From Aliirhizobium smilacinae (GTDB lineage Bacteria; Pseudomonadota; Alphaproteobacteria; Rhizobiales; Rhizobiaceae), in the NCBI RefSeq assembly GCF_006335145.1, contig NZ_VDMN01000002.1, positions 62,001 to 126,000 on the forward strand: a stretch of DNA of 64,000 nucleotides. The letters run 5' to 3'. The notes beneath the pieces were generated by a model. That model worked only from the letters and a program-made list of their open reading frames with translations, had not been told where the DNA came from and searched no databases. The position numbers and the translations under genes were made by a program. Below, piece by piece: positions 25,095 to 33,462 of the stretch. Every line of letters begins with the position of its first letter. The stretch's first letter is position 1.

Positions 25095-25502
25095 TCAGAC
25101 CCGCTCGAAGGCGATGGACTGGGCACCTTCCCACAGAACCTTCTTGCCGATCGTGGCCAGACGGTCATGGCCTTCGGTAATCGTCAGGAAATGATTGCCG
25201 GCAAGCTGCCCCGCCATGCTGGCGAAATTGACGCGGCCATAAGCGATGAGGATTTCCGTCTCGCTGACGCCACCCGGATAAAGGATGATCTCGCCCGGCG
25301 CGGGATAACTCGTCGCGTTCTCATAAGGAACGTCGAATTTCATGTCGCCCAGGGGCATCCAGACGCCCTGCCCACTCCAACGCACGTGAATGACCTGTTC
25401 CATGAAGGGCAGCCGCGCCAGAAAGCTCGCGCATGTGGCAGGCGCCTTTTCCATTTCCAGCCGCGCGGGAAAGGTTTCCCCGGCAATGGTAATCTTCAAC
25501 AT
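25095..25502 (-). CDS. DUF3830 family protein (cyclophilin-like fold)
   Basis: The 135-residue protein starts MLKITIAGETFPARLE and contains the VIHVRWSGQGVWMPLG and PGEIILYPGG segments of DUF3830 proteins. Function unknown; genes of this family often accompany hydantoinases or Asp/Glu racemases. The start at 25502 lies two bases after the aldolase stop, and the extension to 25553 runs into that gene. Likely co-translated with the hydantoinase. Confidence 0.85.
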   Translation of the reverse strand: MLKITIAGETFPARLEMEKAPATCASFLARLPFMEQVIHVRWSGQGVWMPLGDMKFDVPYENATSYPAPGEIILYPGGVSETEILIAYGRVNFASMAGQLAGNHFLTITEGHDRLATIGKKVLWEGAQSIAFERV

Positions 25503-25504
25503 GC

Positions 25505-26263
25505 TCAACGGGTTTTTCCTCCTTCGATATATTGTCTTGTCCTTGTCGCGCACTCCATTGCTGCTTCCGCGAGAAGGTTGATCTCGTTGGTCACGACGAT
25601 CAATCGGGCGCCAAGTGACAGGGCATGGGATTCAAGCAGCGCCGGCGGCACGCCCATCACGCCAAACACCTTGCCGTTTTCCCGTGCCGCAGTTGCAATG
25701 CGGGAAAAGGCGGCGGTGACTTTAGGATGGGTGAGATTGCCAGTATGGCCGAGCGACTGGGCAAGGTCCTGTGAGCCGATAAGCACGCCATCAAGACCAT
25801 CGACGGCAGCGATGTTCTCGACCGCCGCAAGCGCCTCCGCGCTTTCGATCATCGCGAAGATACGGAACCCTTCCTCGGACGCCGAGATCAGGTCCGCCGC
25901 CGGGACCGGCCAAAACGAGGCGGCAGCGATAGGGCTCGGCAGCGAGCGGTTTCCTTTCGGCGGGAAACGCAGCTTGTCGACGATGCCACGCGCCTCGGCA
26001 AGGCCGTCGACATGCGGCACGATGATCGCACGCGCGCCACAATCGGCGGCTCGTGTCAGATGGTCGGACGATGCTTTGGGCACCCGCACATAGACCGGGA
26101 AACCTGCCATGCGTCCGGCCACACACAGTGTCGCCGCCTCGCCAAGCGACATGGCGCTGTGCTCCATATCGGCCACCAGGAAATCGAAACCTGCATGTCG
26201 AGCAACCGGCAGGATTTCGACACTTCTGAACACACAGGCAGCCATGCCGAGTTCAACACTCAT
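25505..26263 (-). CDS. HpcH/HpaI-family class II pyruvate aldolase
   Basis: This protein of about 252 residues has HpaI marks: VADMEHSAMSL (catalytic His after the acidic pair), AMIESAEAL (metal Glu) and GVLIGSQDLAQSLG (metal Asp). These enzymes cleave 4-hydroxy-2-oxo acids or malyl-CoA-type substrates. ATG 26263 has AGGAA six bases upstream, while the ATG at 26269 abuts it. It sits between the ABC ATPase and DUF3830 genes and may perform the final C-C cleavage of the pathway. Confidence 0.9.
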   Translation of the reverse strand: MSVELGMAACVFRSVEILPVARHAGFDFLVADMEHSAMSLGEAATLCVAGRMAGFPVYVRVPKASSDHLTRAADCGARAIIVPHVDGLAEARGIVDKLRFPPKGNRSLPSPIAAASFWPVPAADLISASEEGFRIFAMIESAEALAAVENIAAVDGLDGVLIGSQDLAQSLGHTGNLTHPKVTAAFSRIATAARENGKVFGVMGVPPALLESHALSLGARLIVVTNEINLLAEAAMECATRTRQYIEGGKTR

Positions 26264-26329
26264 TCTCATTTCCTCATCAAGCTATTTCCGACGCGCGGAC
26301 AATCCTCGGGCGCCTCGTTCGATACCCGT

Positions 26330-27100
26330 TTAGTGAATGATCTGATCGAGGAAATAACGAGCCCGTTCGGTCTGTGGCGCGGTAAAGAACTGGTCCGGCG
26401 GCGCCTGTTCGACGATCCGGCCCCGGTCCATAAACACGACCCGGTCGGCGACCTCGCGCGCGAAGCCCATTTCGTGGGTCACGCAGATCATTGTCATGCC
26501 GTCGCCGACGAGGCTCTTCATCGTTTCCAACACTTCCTTGACCATTTCCGGATCGAGCGCCGAGGTCGGCTCGTCGAACAGCATCACTTTCGGCTGCATG
26601 CACAGCGCGCGGGCGATCGCCACACGCTGCTGCTGACCACCGGAGAGCTGAGCCGGAAATTTCTGGGCCTGGTCGGCAATATGGACACGCTCCAGAAGCG
26701 CCCTGGCGCGATCCTCGGCATCCTTGCGCGACAGGCGATGCGCCGACATCGGTGCAAGCACGCAGTTTTCTAGAATAGTCATATGGGGAAAAAGGTTGAA
26801 GTTCTGGAAGACCATTCCCGTCTCGCGCCTGACCCGGTCGATCGACTTCGGATTATGTTGCAATTCGATGCCGTTGACGAAGATCAGGCCTTCGTCATGT
26901 TTCTCGATATGGTTGATGCAGCGGATCAGCGTAGACTTGCCGGAACCGGACGGACCACAGATGACAATACGTTCGCCTTTTCCGACCTTCAGGTCGATCT
27001 CGGTCAAAGCCGTGAAATCGCCATAGCGTTTGTAGACCGCTTCCATGCGGACTGCATATTGGTCCTTCTCGCCCAGACCGTGATGTGTATCGTTCGTCAT
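26330..27100 (-). CDS. Amino-acid-type ABC transporter ATP-binding protein
   Basis: The 256-residue ATPase has Walker [10 protein letters not shown], signature LSGGQQQR and Walker [13 protein letters not shown], with the HisP/GlnQ-type ending. It powers import through the permease encoded 21 bases upstream. Only one permease gene is present, so the channel is probably a homodimer. The polar-amino-acid subfamily also imports other small charged molecules, so the cargo may be the cyclic amide or acid degraded by the operon. Confidence 0.94.
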   Translation of the reverse strand: MTNDTHHGLGEKDQYAVRMEAVYKRYGDFTALTEIDLKVGKGERIVICGPSGSGKSTLIRCINHIEKHDEGLIFVNGIELQHNPKSIDRVRRETGMVFQNFNLFPHMTILENCVLAPMSAHRLSRKDAEDRARALLERVHIADQAQKFPAQLSGGQQQRVAIARALCMQPKVMLFDEPTSALDPEMVKEVLETMKSLVGDGMTMICVTHEMGFAREVADRVVFMDRGRIVEQAPPDQFFTAPQTERARYFLDQIIH

Positions 27101-27121
27101 TGGAACCTGCCTTTCTGGAAA

Positions 27122-27850
27122 TCAGCGCCGTTTGGCAGGGGTTGATTTGGCATTGCGGTCGAGGGATCGGCCGAAATGGCTTTCGAGGCGCTGTTGTATC
27201 AGGTCCCAGACCGAGACGAGCAGCAGGTAATAGACGGCTGCGGCGGCATAAACTTCAAGGATCTGGAAATGCTCCTGCATCAGCATGTCGCTACGCCGCA
27301 TGATTTCCTCGACCGAAATGACCGAGGCAAGCGAGGTCGCCTTGAGCAGTGAATTCACCGAATTGCCGAAAGGCGGGATCATCAGACGGAAAGCCTGCGG
27401 CAGCGTCACGCGCCAGAAGATCGTGCGCCTGGGGACGCTGAGCGCCCATGCGGCTTCGCGCTGTCCCTGTGGCACGGACATGAAGCCGCTACGGATGATC
27501 TCGGCCAGATAGGAGGCCTCGTGCAGGATCAGGCCGATCAATGCCGAATTGATGACGCCGAGTTTGATACCGAGCTGCGGCAAGCCGGTATAGATGACCA
27601 CGAGCTGGATCAGGAGCGGCGTGCCGCGGAAGAACCAGATATAGGTTCGCGCAAAACCGTACAGAGCGAGATTCTGCGACATTCTCATCAGCGCGATGAT
27701 CATGCCGAGAACGAGGCCGCCGGCGACACTCGCCAAGGTCAGTCCGATGGTGACGAGAACGCCCCCCATCAGGAAATGATTGAAAAGATAGTCGACGAAT
27801 GCTGCCGGATCGAAAAAACGCACGTTCATCTCCTGTTGGGCGTGCGGCAC
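27122..27850 (-). CDS. Amino-acid-type ABC transporter permease
   Basis: The 242-residue protein has five helices and the inner-membrane coupling motif region EAAWALSVPRRTIFWRVTLPQA. It belongs to the His/Glu/Gln permease family. A GTG at 27850 is taken as start; ATG 27829 is in frame but its GGAG directly abuts it. A large stem-loop separates it from the binding-protein gene upstream. Confidence 0.92.
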   Translation of the reverse strand: MPHAQQEMNVRFFDPAAFVDYLFNHFLMGGVLVTIGLTLASVAGGLVLGMIIALMRMSQNLALYGFARTYIWFFRGTPLLIQLVVIYTGLPQLGIKLGVINSALIGLILHEASYLAEIIRSGFMSVPQGQREAAWALSVPRRTIFWRVTLPQAFRLMIPPFGNSVNSLLKATSLASVISVEEIMRRSDMLMQEHFQILEVYAAAAVYYLLLVSVWDLIQQRLESHFGRSLDRNAKSTPAKRR

Positions 27851-27882
27851 GGGATCTCGGTGCCATCGTTAGGATCATCGAG

Positions 27883-27924
27883 CTCGCGCGCCTGAAATCG
27901 CATGATGATGATCAGGCGCGCGAG
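27883..27924 (-). promoter_or_regulatory. Large stem-loop between binding-protein and permease genes
   Basis: A perfect 13-base stem (CTCGCGCGCCTGA at 27883-27895 with TCAGGCGCGCGAG at 27912-27924) encloses a 16-base loop. It lies between the stop of the binding-protein gene and the permease start, with no T-run. Such structures protect or uncouple the upstream message, allowing more binding protein than permease. Confidence 0.7.
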
Positions 27925-27951
27925 AGCTGTTTGCAATCAGGCCGGCTCTAA

Positions 27952-28791
27952 TCAGGCAGGACCGGGACCAGCGATTTCGACCGGTTCGTCATCCTTGAGA
28001 GGAGTCAGGCCAAACTTGTCGAACAGTGCCTTGTAGGAGCCGTCGGCGCGCATTTCTGTCGTTGCCTTGACGATCGCCTCTGCAACCGCCTTGTTACGGA
28101 AGGACATGGCGGTGCGCGCCGCGCCGAGGCCGGAGAGAACTTCCTTGACCCTGCCCTTGCTGACGAGATCGCGTGCCACGCTGTCGACCAGAAGCGCATT
28201 ATCCGTCTGTCCGGCAAGAAGCGCAGCAACCACGTTGGTGGCGGTCGGGAAGGTGCGCATCTCGACGGGCTTGGCACCCTTGGCAGCGCTGTCGTCGCTG
28301 AACTTCTTCAGCCAGTTCATCTGGTAGGTGCTAACTTCGACCGCCGAGGTTTTGCCGAGCAGTTCCTCCGGCTTGGAATAGGCTTCCTTGCTGTCCGGTG
28401 CCACGACGACGGAGACCGACTGGCGACCGTTCGGCACCAGATACATCAGCTTGGAGCGTTCTTCGGTCCAGAACATGCCGGTATTCATGCCGTCGATGCG
28501 GCCGGCCGTCATCGCCGGGATCATCGCCGGAAAGTCCATGCGGACGAGTTCGACCGGTAGGCACAGGCGTTTCGACAATTCGGCAGCCATCTCGACATTC
28601 AGGCCCTGCAGCTTGCCGTCCTTGTCGATGAATTGCTGCGGCGGGTTGGTCGGGTTGATGGAAAGCTGAAGCTTGCCTTTTTCAACCAGGTTCTCATCGC
28701 TGATCACCGGTGCGGTGCAGGCAGCGAAGGCGGCGGCAGGCGAAAGTACGAGGGTCGCGACGGCGCTCGCTTTCATAAGAAATTTCATCAT
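27952..28791 (-). CDS. Polar amino acid-type ABC transporter substrate-binding protein
   Basis: The 279-residue protein has a signal peptide (about 1-26, AAAFAACTAP) and an SBP_bac_3 fold: GKLQGLNVEMAAELSKRL, AGRIDGMNTGMFWTEER and a C-terminal DGSYKALFDKFGL. Starts at 28791 and 28788 are adjacent; GGAGAG suits the former. The 115-base gap upstream may hold its own promoter, splitting the region into two transcription units. Ligand not predictable. Confidence 0.92.
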   Translation of the reverse strand: MMKFLMKASAVATLVLSPAAAFAACTAPVISDENLVEKGKLQLSINPTNPPQQFIDKDGKLQGLNVEMAAELSKRLCLPVELVRMDFPAMIPAMTAGRIDGMNTGMFWTEERSKLMYLVPNGRQSVSVVVAPDSKEAYSKPEELLGKTSAVEVSTYQMNWLKKFSDDSAAKGAKPVEMRTFPTATNVVAALLAGQTDNALLVDSVARDLVSKGRVKEVLSGLGAARTAMSFRNKAVAEAIVKATTEMRADGSYKALFDKFGLTPLKDDEPVEIAGPGPA

Positions 28792-28906
28792 GTTGTTCTC
28801 TCCGGAGTGGTGAAATTTTGAATTCACGTCTTGTCTTTTTCTTATCCTTGTTCCGCCGCCACAGCTTGGAAAATGGCGACGGCCTAAGCGCATGACACCC
28901 GACTGC

Positions 28907-29200
28907 TCAGCCGATTGGACGAAGCTGGATCCGGGTGAAATTCCTGACATAAGGCTCGAAGGGACCGAAGCCCTTTACCTTGGAAAACTCGGGTGTCTCG
29001 AAAGCCCAGCGGCCGGCCACCTCATACATCGCGGCATAACGCGGACCGTCTCCGACAGAGACGAAGCGCTTGGCGGAAAGCCACCCCGGGCAGGCAAGAA
29101 GGTCCGGAAAATGCGTTTCGACATACCATCTGTTGAACGCATCCTCATGTTCCGGGTCGATATCGACACGCACGATATGGGTGAAAGCCTCGTCCTGCAT
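28907..29200 (-). CDS. Small dimeric alpha-beta-barrel protein (DUF4286-like)
   Basis: The 97-residue protein with THIVRVDIDPEHEDAFNRWY and HFPDLLACPGWLSAKRF has the ferredoxin-like pattern seen in DUF4286/EthD-type proteins. ATG 29200 follows AAGGAG; the longer frame to 29263 lies inside the next gene. Ten bases separate it from the DHDPS-family gene upstream. Role unknown, possibly isomerase, stabiliser or monooxygenase-like. Confidence 0.7.
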   Translation of the reverse strand: MQDEAFTHIVRVDIDPEHEDAFNRWYVETHFPDLLACPGWLSAKRFVSVGDGPRYAAMYEVAGRWAFETPEFSKVKGFGPFEPYVRNFTRIQLRPIG

Positions 29201-29210
29201 CGCGATCTCC

Positions 29211-30152
29211 TTAAGCCAGCCGGATGTCGCCGGCCGTGCGGGCAGCTTCGACAACCATTGCAATATTGGCGGAAATCCCTTCTTCGGTCGGCATCATCGG
29301 CGCACGCGGCGATGCGTTACGGATCACCCCGAGCGCCTTGAGGCCAGTCTTCATGCGCGTGTGCATGTCGATCAGCGGCGACGGTCCGTAGATCGCGCGA
29401 ACGATCGGGTAAAGACGGTCGTTGACAGCGCGCATGGCAGAGAGATCGCCGGCAGCGCTTGCCTGCCAAAGCTCTGCAAACAGATGTGGCGCAAGACTGC
29501 CCAGACCCGAAAGGATGCCATCGGCACCAACCGCCATCTGTGGCAGGAACCAGTTATAGTTAGAGGCAAGGATCGACACATGCGGGCTCGCTTTCTTCAC
29601 GGCGCGCCAGTTCTCGTCATAGGCCAGCATCGTATCGCTGCCTTCCTTGACGGCGATGACGCCCTTGATCGAAGCAAGTTCGCACAGAGTCTCGGTCGAA
29701 TAGCCGTAACCGGAGGTGACCGGATACTGGAAAAGCGAGACCGGGATATTGATCGCTTCGGAAACAGCACGCACATAGGCAACCGGTGCACGCGATGTCG
29801 CCGAGGCCCCGCCGCCAAGCGGGCCCGGCGGAAAGAGAACGGCACAATCGGCACCAGCCGCCTCGGCCATCTTCGCCTCCGCAATTGCTTCGGCGGTGGA
29901 GGCCGTAATTATCCCCGCAAGAACCGGCTTGTTCGGGATATGGGCGCGGGTACGCTCGATCACTTCGCGGCGCTCGGCCGCGGTCAGCAGTCCGCCTTCG
30001 CCGGCATGGCCGTTGACGAGGGCGGCGGTGACACCGTCCGGCGCGACACAATAATCGAGCACGCGGGCATAATCGTTCCAATCGATCGAGAAATCGTCGC
30101 GATAGGGGAGAAGCGTTGCGACCGTCAGGCCTTTCAGATCCGGTGTCTTCAT
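29211..30152 (-). CDS. DHDPS-family aldolase or dehydratase
   Basis: The 313-residue TIM-barrel protein has Schiff-base Lys in GVIAVKEGSD and VNGHAGEGGLLT for substrate carboxylate binding. As in its paralogue at 22653-23615, the catalytic Tyr position of the YNxP motif is Phe (LFQYPVTSG), although a Tyr follows two residues later. ATG 30152 has GAGG six bases upstream. It lies 21 bases after the MaoC gene, suggesting it acts after hydration. Confidence 0.87.
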   Translation of the reverse strand: MKTPDLKGLTVATLLPYRDDFSIDWNDYARVLDYCVAPDGVTAALVNGHAGEGGLLTAAERREVIERTRAHIPNKPVLAGIITASTAEAIAEAKMAEAAGADCAVLFPPGPLGGGASATSRAPVAYVRAVSEAINIPVSLFQYPVTSGYGYSTETLCELASIKGVIAVKEGSDTMLAYDENWRAVKKASPHVSILASNYNWFLPQMAVGADGILSGLGSLAPHLFAELWQASAAGDLSAMRAVNDRLYPIVRAIYGPSPLIDMHTRMKTGLKALGVIRNASPRAPMMPTEEGISANIAMVVEAARTAGDIRLA

Positions 30153-30173
30153 CGTCGTCCTCATGTCGCTTTC

Positions 30174-30608
30174 TCAGGCCGCCGGCTTTTTGCGGGGAAA
30201 TTTCAGTGTCGCCTCGGCCTTCAGCACTTCCAGGCCGTCTTCATTGCGGGCGCTCGCCTGCCAGATGATCGTGCGGTTTTCCTCACGTTTCTCGGCAATC
30301 CAGACTTCGAACGTAATGGTGTCGCCGTAGACGACCGGGCCGGTGAACCAGAAGCGATCCTCGATAGATATGCCGACAACGCCGACGAGTTCGCTGGTCA
30401 GGATGCTGGTGCACAGCCCCGCGACCATGATGCCGGGCGCCAACCTTTTGCCGAAGCGAGTGGCGCCGGCATAAACCTCATCCACGTGAACAGGCCCGAA
30501 ATCGCCCGTCGCCGCGATGTAGAGCGCGCCGTCGGCCTCGGTTATTGTCTTGGAGATCGCAACCTTGTCTCCGACATTCAGGTCATCGAAGGATTTGAAG
30601 TCGTACAT
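30174..30608 (-). CDS. MaoC-like hydratase, active-site-containing subunit
   Basis: This 144-residue hot-dog-fold protein carries a hydratase-2 motif with both catalytic residues, Asp and His, in ATGDFGPVHVDEVYA. It would hydrate an enoyl-CoA made by the adjacent acyl-CoA dehydrogenase. ATG 30608 starts four bases after the second MaoC gene; a frame extension to 30911 is a shadow inside that gene. The two MaoC proteins probably form a heteromer. Confidence 0.9.
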   Translation of the reverse strand: MYDFKSFDDLNVGDKVAISKTITEADGALYIAATGDFGPVHVDEVYAGATRFGKRLAPGIMVAGLCTSILTSELVGVVGISIEDRFWFTGPVVYGDTITFEVWIAEKREENRTIIWQASARNEDGLEVLKAEATLKFPRKKPAA

Positions 30609-30612
30609 CGCA

Positions 30613-31038
30613 TCACCCCTTCGCCGCGAAGGGAACGAGGCGGGCCGTGCCTGCGATGATTTCCTCACCGGTACCACTGTTGATGCAGGAGATCTTGCAG
30701 ACGGCGTCATCTCCTTCGATCGCGGTGATCTCGGCGCTCGCCTGCACGGACTCGCCGACGATGACGGGAGCCATGAAGGTGAGTGCGATCGCGCCGATAC
30801 GTCGGTCAGGGCCACCGAGACGGTTGAGACAGGTGGTGGAAAGAGCGCTGACGGCAAGTTCGAAGGAAACCATTCCGGCAGCACCGGCCTTCGCGGCGGC
30901 ACGCGCATCAACGTAGAGCGGGCCGAGATTGCCGCTGATGCCGGTGAACATAGCCTGTTCTGCGACCGTCATCGTCTTGCGGAAGGAAAAGGTCGCGCCG
31001 ACCGCCAAGGGAGCCATCAGGGGAGATTGCGTCGTCAT
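30613..31038 (-). CDS. MaoC-like protein with degenerate active site
   Basis: A 141-residue hot-dog-fold protein paralogous in layout to the following gene. In the hydratase motif it reads ISGNLGPLYVDARAA, so the catalytic Asp is Asn and the His is Tyr. Loss of both residues argues against independent activity. Pairs of intact and degenerate MaoC subunits are known in actinobacterial steroid degradation (ChsH1-ChsH2), where they form one enzyme. It lies 13 bases after the acyl-CoA dehydrogenase gene. Confidence 0.88.
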   Translation of the reverse strand: MTTQSPLMAPLAVGATFSFRKTMTVAEQAMFTGISGNLGPLYVDARAAAKAGAAGMVSFELAVSALSTTCLNRLGGPDRRIGAIALTFMAPVIVGESVQASAEITAIEGDDAVCKISCINSGTGEEIIAGTARLVPFAAKG

Positions 31039-31051
31039 TGAGAAGTCTTCC

Positions 31052-32215
31052 TTAGAGATTGAGGCCGTTCTTGATCATGCTGCGGGCGATCAGCATGCGG
31101 TGGATTTCAGACGTGCCGTCATAGATGCGAGTAACGCGTGCATCGCGATACATCCGCTCCAGCGGAACTTCCTTGGTGAAGCCCATGCCGCCAAAAACCT
31201 GGATGGCGCGGTCGACGACACGGCCCTGCATTTCGGAGGCTGCGACCTTGATCATCGAGACCTTGTCGCGTGGTTCCATGCCTTGATCGATTTCCCATGC
31301 GGCATTCAAGACCATCATCTTGACGCCAAAGATCTCGATTGCGCTGTCTGCAATCAGCTTCTGCACCATCTGGAAATCGCCGATCGCCTGGCCGAACTGC
31401 TTGCGCTCACCGGCATAGGTGCGCATCATTTCGAGCGCACGGCTCGCCATGCCGACGGCACGGGCACCGATATGGGCCAGGCGAATTTCAAGAACGCTCT
31501 TCATGATCAGCTTGAAGCCATTGCCGACCTCGCCGAGCACGGCAGATGCCGGGATGCGGCAATTGTCGAACACCAGCTCGGCGTGACCGTAGCCACGATG
31601 CCCCATCATCGGCTGATTGCGAGCAACCTTGAAGCCGGCCGTACCCTTGTCGACAAGGAAGAGAGTGATGCCGCCGCGAGCGCGCTTTTCCTTGTCGGTC
31701 AGCGCCATGACGATCACGTAGTCGGCAATGTCGCCATCGCTGATGAAATGCTTGGTACCGTTCAGCACCCACTCGTCGCCATCGAGATGCGCCGTCGTGG
31801 TGATGGAAGCAGCATCCGATCCGGCGCCCGGCTCGGTAATGGCCATGGCACAGATCTTGTCACCGCGAACGGTTGGCAGCAGATATTGGTCGCGCTGGTC
31901 GCCTTCGCAGGCGAGAAGCATCGGATAGACCTGGCCGAATACGCGGCGGATCAGTGCATCGGAGGTCTTGCCGAGTTCTTCCTCGACCAGGCAATGGTCG
32001 ACGCAGGAGAGACCGCCGCCACCGACATCTTCCGGCATGTTCATCGCATAAAGGCCGAGTGCCTGCGCCTTCGCCTTGACGCGTTTCAGCTCTTCGGGGG
32101 GAATACGGGCGTCGTGCTCGGTCGCTTCTTCCAACGGCTGAACCTCGGTCTCCACGAATTTTCGGACAGTTTCGACCAGCAGCCGGCTGTCATCCGTCAG
32201 TGAAAAGTCTATCAT
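31052..32215 (-). CDS. Acyl-CoA dehydrogenase family flavoprotein
   Basis: The 387-residue protein has the standard ACAD layout: AITEPGAGSDAASI (FAD/substrate loop), GTKHFISDGDIADY, ERKQFGQAIGDFQ, QVFGGMGFTKEVPLERMYRDAR, and RIYDGTSEIHRM near the C-terminus. In that last motif the usual catalytic Glu of YEGT is Asp366. ATG 32215 is preceded by GGAAG; four residues upstream are in frame but unsupported. It would oxidise the CoA ester formed by the two CaiB-type transferases encoded upstream. Confidence 0.92.
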   Translation of the reverse strand: MIDFSLTDDSRLLVETVRKFVETEVQPLEEATEHDARIPPEELKRVKAKAQALGLYAMNMPEDVGGGGLSCVDHCLVEEELGKTSDALIRRVFGQVYPMLLACEGDQRDQYLLPTVRGDKICAMAITEPGAGSDAASITTTAHLDGDEWVLNGTKHFISDGDIADYVIVMALTDKEKRARGGITLFLVDKGTAGFKVARNQPMMGHRGYGHAELVFDNCRIPASAVLGEVGNGFKLIMKSVLEIRLAHIGARAVGMASRALEMMRTYAGERKQFGQAIGDFQMVQKLIADSAIEIFGVKMMVLNAAWEIDQGMEPRDKVSMIKVAASEMQGRVVDRAIQVFGGMGFTKEVPLERMYRDARVTRIYDGTSEIHRMLIARSMIKNGLNL

Positions 32216-32241
32216 CTTGTCTTCCAATCGGCCCGAAGGCG

Positions 32242-33462
32242 TTATCCATGATGCAACTCGGCCGGCTCTGCCTGCCCGATCACACCCATTCTGATCAGCG
32301 CGTCCTGCCTTTCGGCCGACATGCCCAGTTCCGTCATGATGTCCCGGCTGTCCGTGCCGGGATAAAGCGGCATGCGTCGCATCGCAGGCGTCTCCCCGTC
32401 ATAGCGCAGCGGATGATTGATCAGCGTGGCCGTCTTGCCATTGATGTCGATCTCACCGAACACGCCCATATGTTTCGCCTGCGGATCCTCCAGCAGGTCC
32501 TCATAGGACTGGACACGCTCGAACCAGACTCCATGTTCGTTGAAGACGCTTTCGACCTGGAAAAAACTGCGTTTCGCAAGAATGTCTGCCATGACGGCGG
32601 CATAACGATCACGCTCGGCATAACGGTCGATCGAGCGCAGCGCGCGCAAGTCGTCGCTGTCCAGCGCTTCGGCAAGTTTTCCGGCGTCGTTCATCGAAAG
32701 CACGATGCGGGCGTCGGTCAGCGTATAGAGCCCGTAAGGCGCATCGTGATACCAGCTACCGCAATTGCGGCCGCGCTTCACCCGGTTCGCCCGGTCCGGA
32801 GCCGCGTAATATTTCGTCAATGCCTCGACCTGCAGATCTATTGCAGCAGCAAACAGGCTCGATTCCACCCTTGCGCCCTCGCCTGTCTGCAGGCGGCGGA
32901 CATACGCGCCGAGAATGCCCATGGCGAGCAGTGAGCCGCCATGTTGATCGACCACTGCAGCGCCGACGACCGAGGGACCATCCTCTCCACCGCCGGTGGC
33001 GGCAATCAGGCCAGAGCGCGCCTGCATAAGCAGATCCTGGCCGGGCCGTTTGGCGGCAGGCCCGGTGGCACCGAGGCCGGAGGCGGACGCATAGATGATC
33101 GCCGGGTTGATTTCGCGGACAGCTTCATAACCGAGGCCGAGCCTGTCAAGCACGCCTGGGCGATAATTCTCCACCAGCACATCCGCGTCGGCGATCAAAT
33201 CGCGGGCGATCGCAAGGCCCTCTTCGGATTTCACGTCGATGGCGATCGAACGCTTGTTGCGGTTGACCGCCAGCGAAAAGGCGCTGACATCTGTCACCCA
33301 TGAATTGCCGCCCGACCAGTGGCGCTCGAAGGCACCCTTGAGTGGCTCGATCTTGATGACGTCGGCTCCCATATCGGCCAGATACTGGCAGCAGGCCGGG
33401 CCCTGCAGATAATGACAGAAGCTGATGACCTTCATGCCGATTTCCATGGAACCCGCCATCAT
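32242..33462 (-). CDS. CaiB/BaiF family type III CoA-transferase
   Basis: The 406-residue enzyme has the catalytic Asp in GQDLLMQA, and CoA-binding regions including DVLVENYRPGVLDRLGLGYE and NRNKRSIAIDV. It transfers CoA between carboxylic acids. It overlaps the preceding CoA-transferase gene by four bases (ATGA). The tandem pair may form a heteromeric enzyme or act on two substrates. Confidence 0.93.
   Translation of the reverse strand: MMAGSMEIGMKVISFCHYLQGPACCQYLADMGADVIKIEPLKGAFERHWSGGNSWVTDVSAFSLAVNRNKRSIAIDVKSEEGLAIARDLIADADVLVENYRPGVLDRLGLGYEAVREINPAIIYASASGLGATGPAAKRPGQDLLMQARSGLIAATGGGEDGPSVVGAAVVDQHGGSLLAMGILGAYVRRLQTGEGARVESSLFAAAIDLQVEALTKYYAAPDRANRVKRGRNCGSWYHDAPYGLYTLTDARIVLSMNDAGKLAEALDSDDLRALRSIDRYAERDRYAAVMADILAKRSFFQVESVFNEHGVWFERVQSYEDLLEDPQAKHMGVFGEIDINGKTATLINHPLRYDGETPAMRRMPLYPGTDSRDIMTELGMSAERQDALIRMGVIGQAEPAELHHG

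Noticed and set aside
29070-30659. A 529-codon plus-strand open frame, with similar long frames at 24687-26093 and 30929-32203
   Set aside because: All are antisense to well-supported catabolic genes and have His/Arg/Asp-rich composition with no domain, typical of shadow frames.
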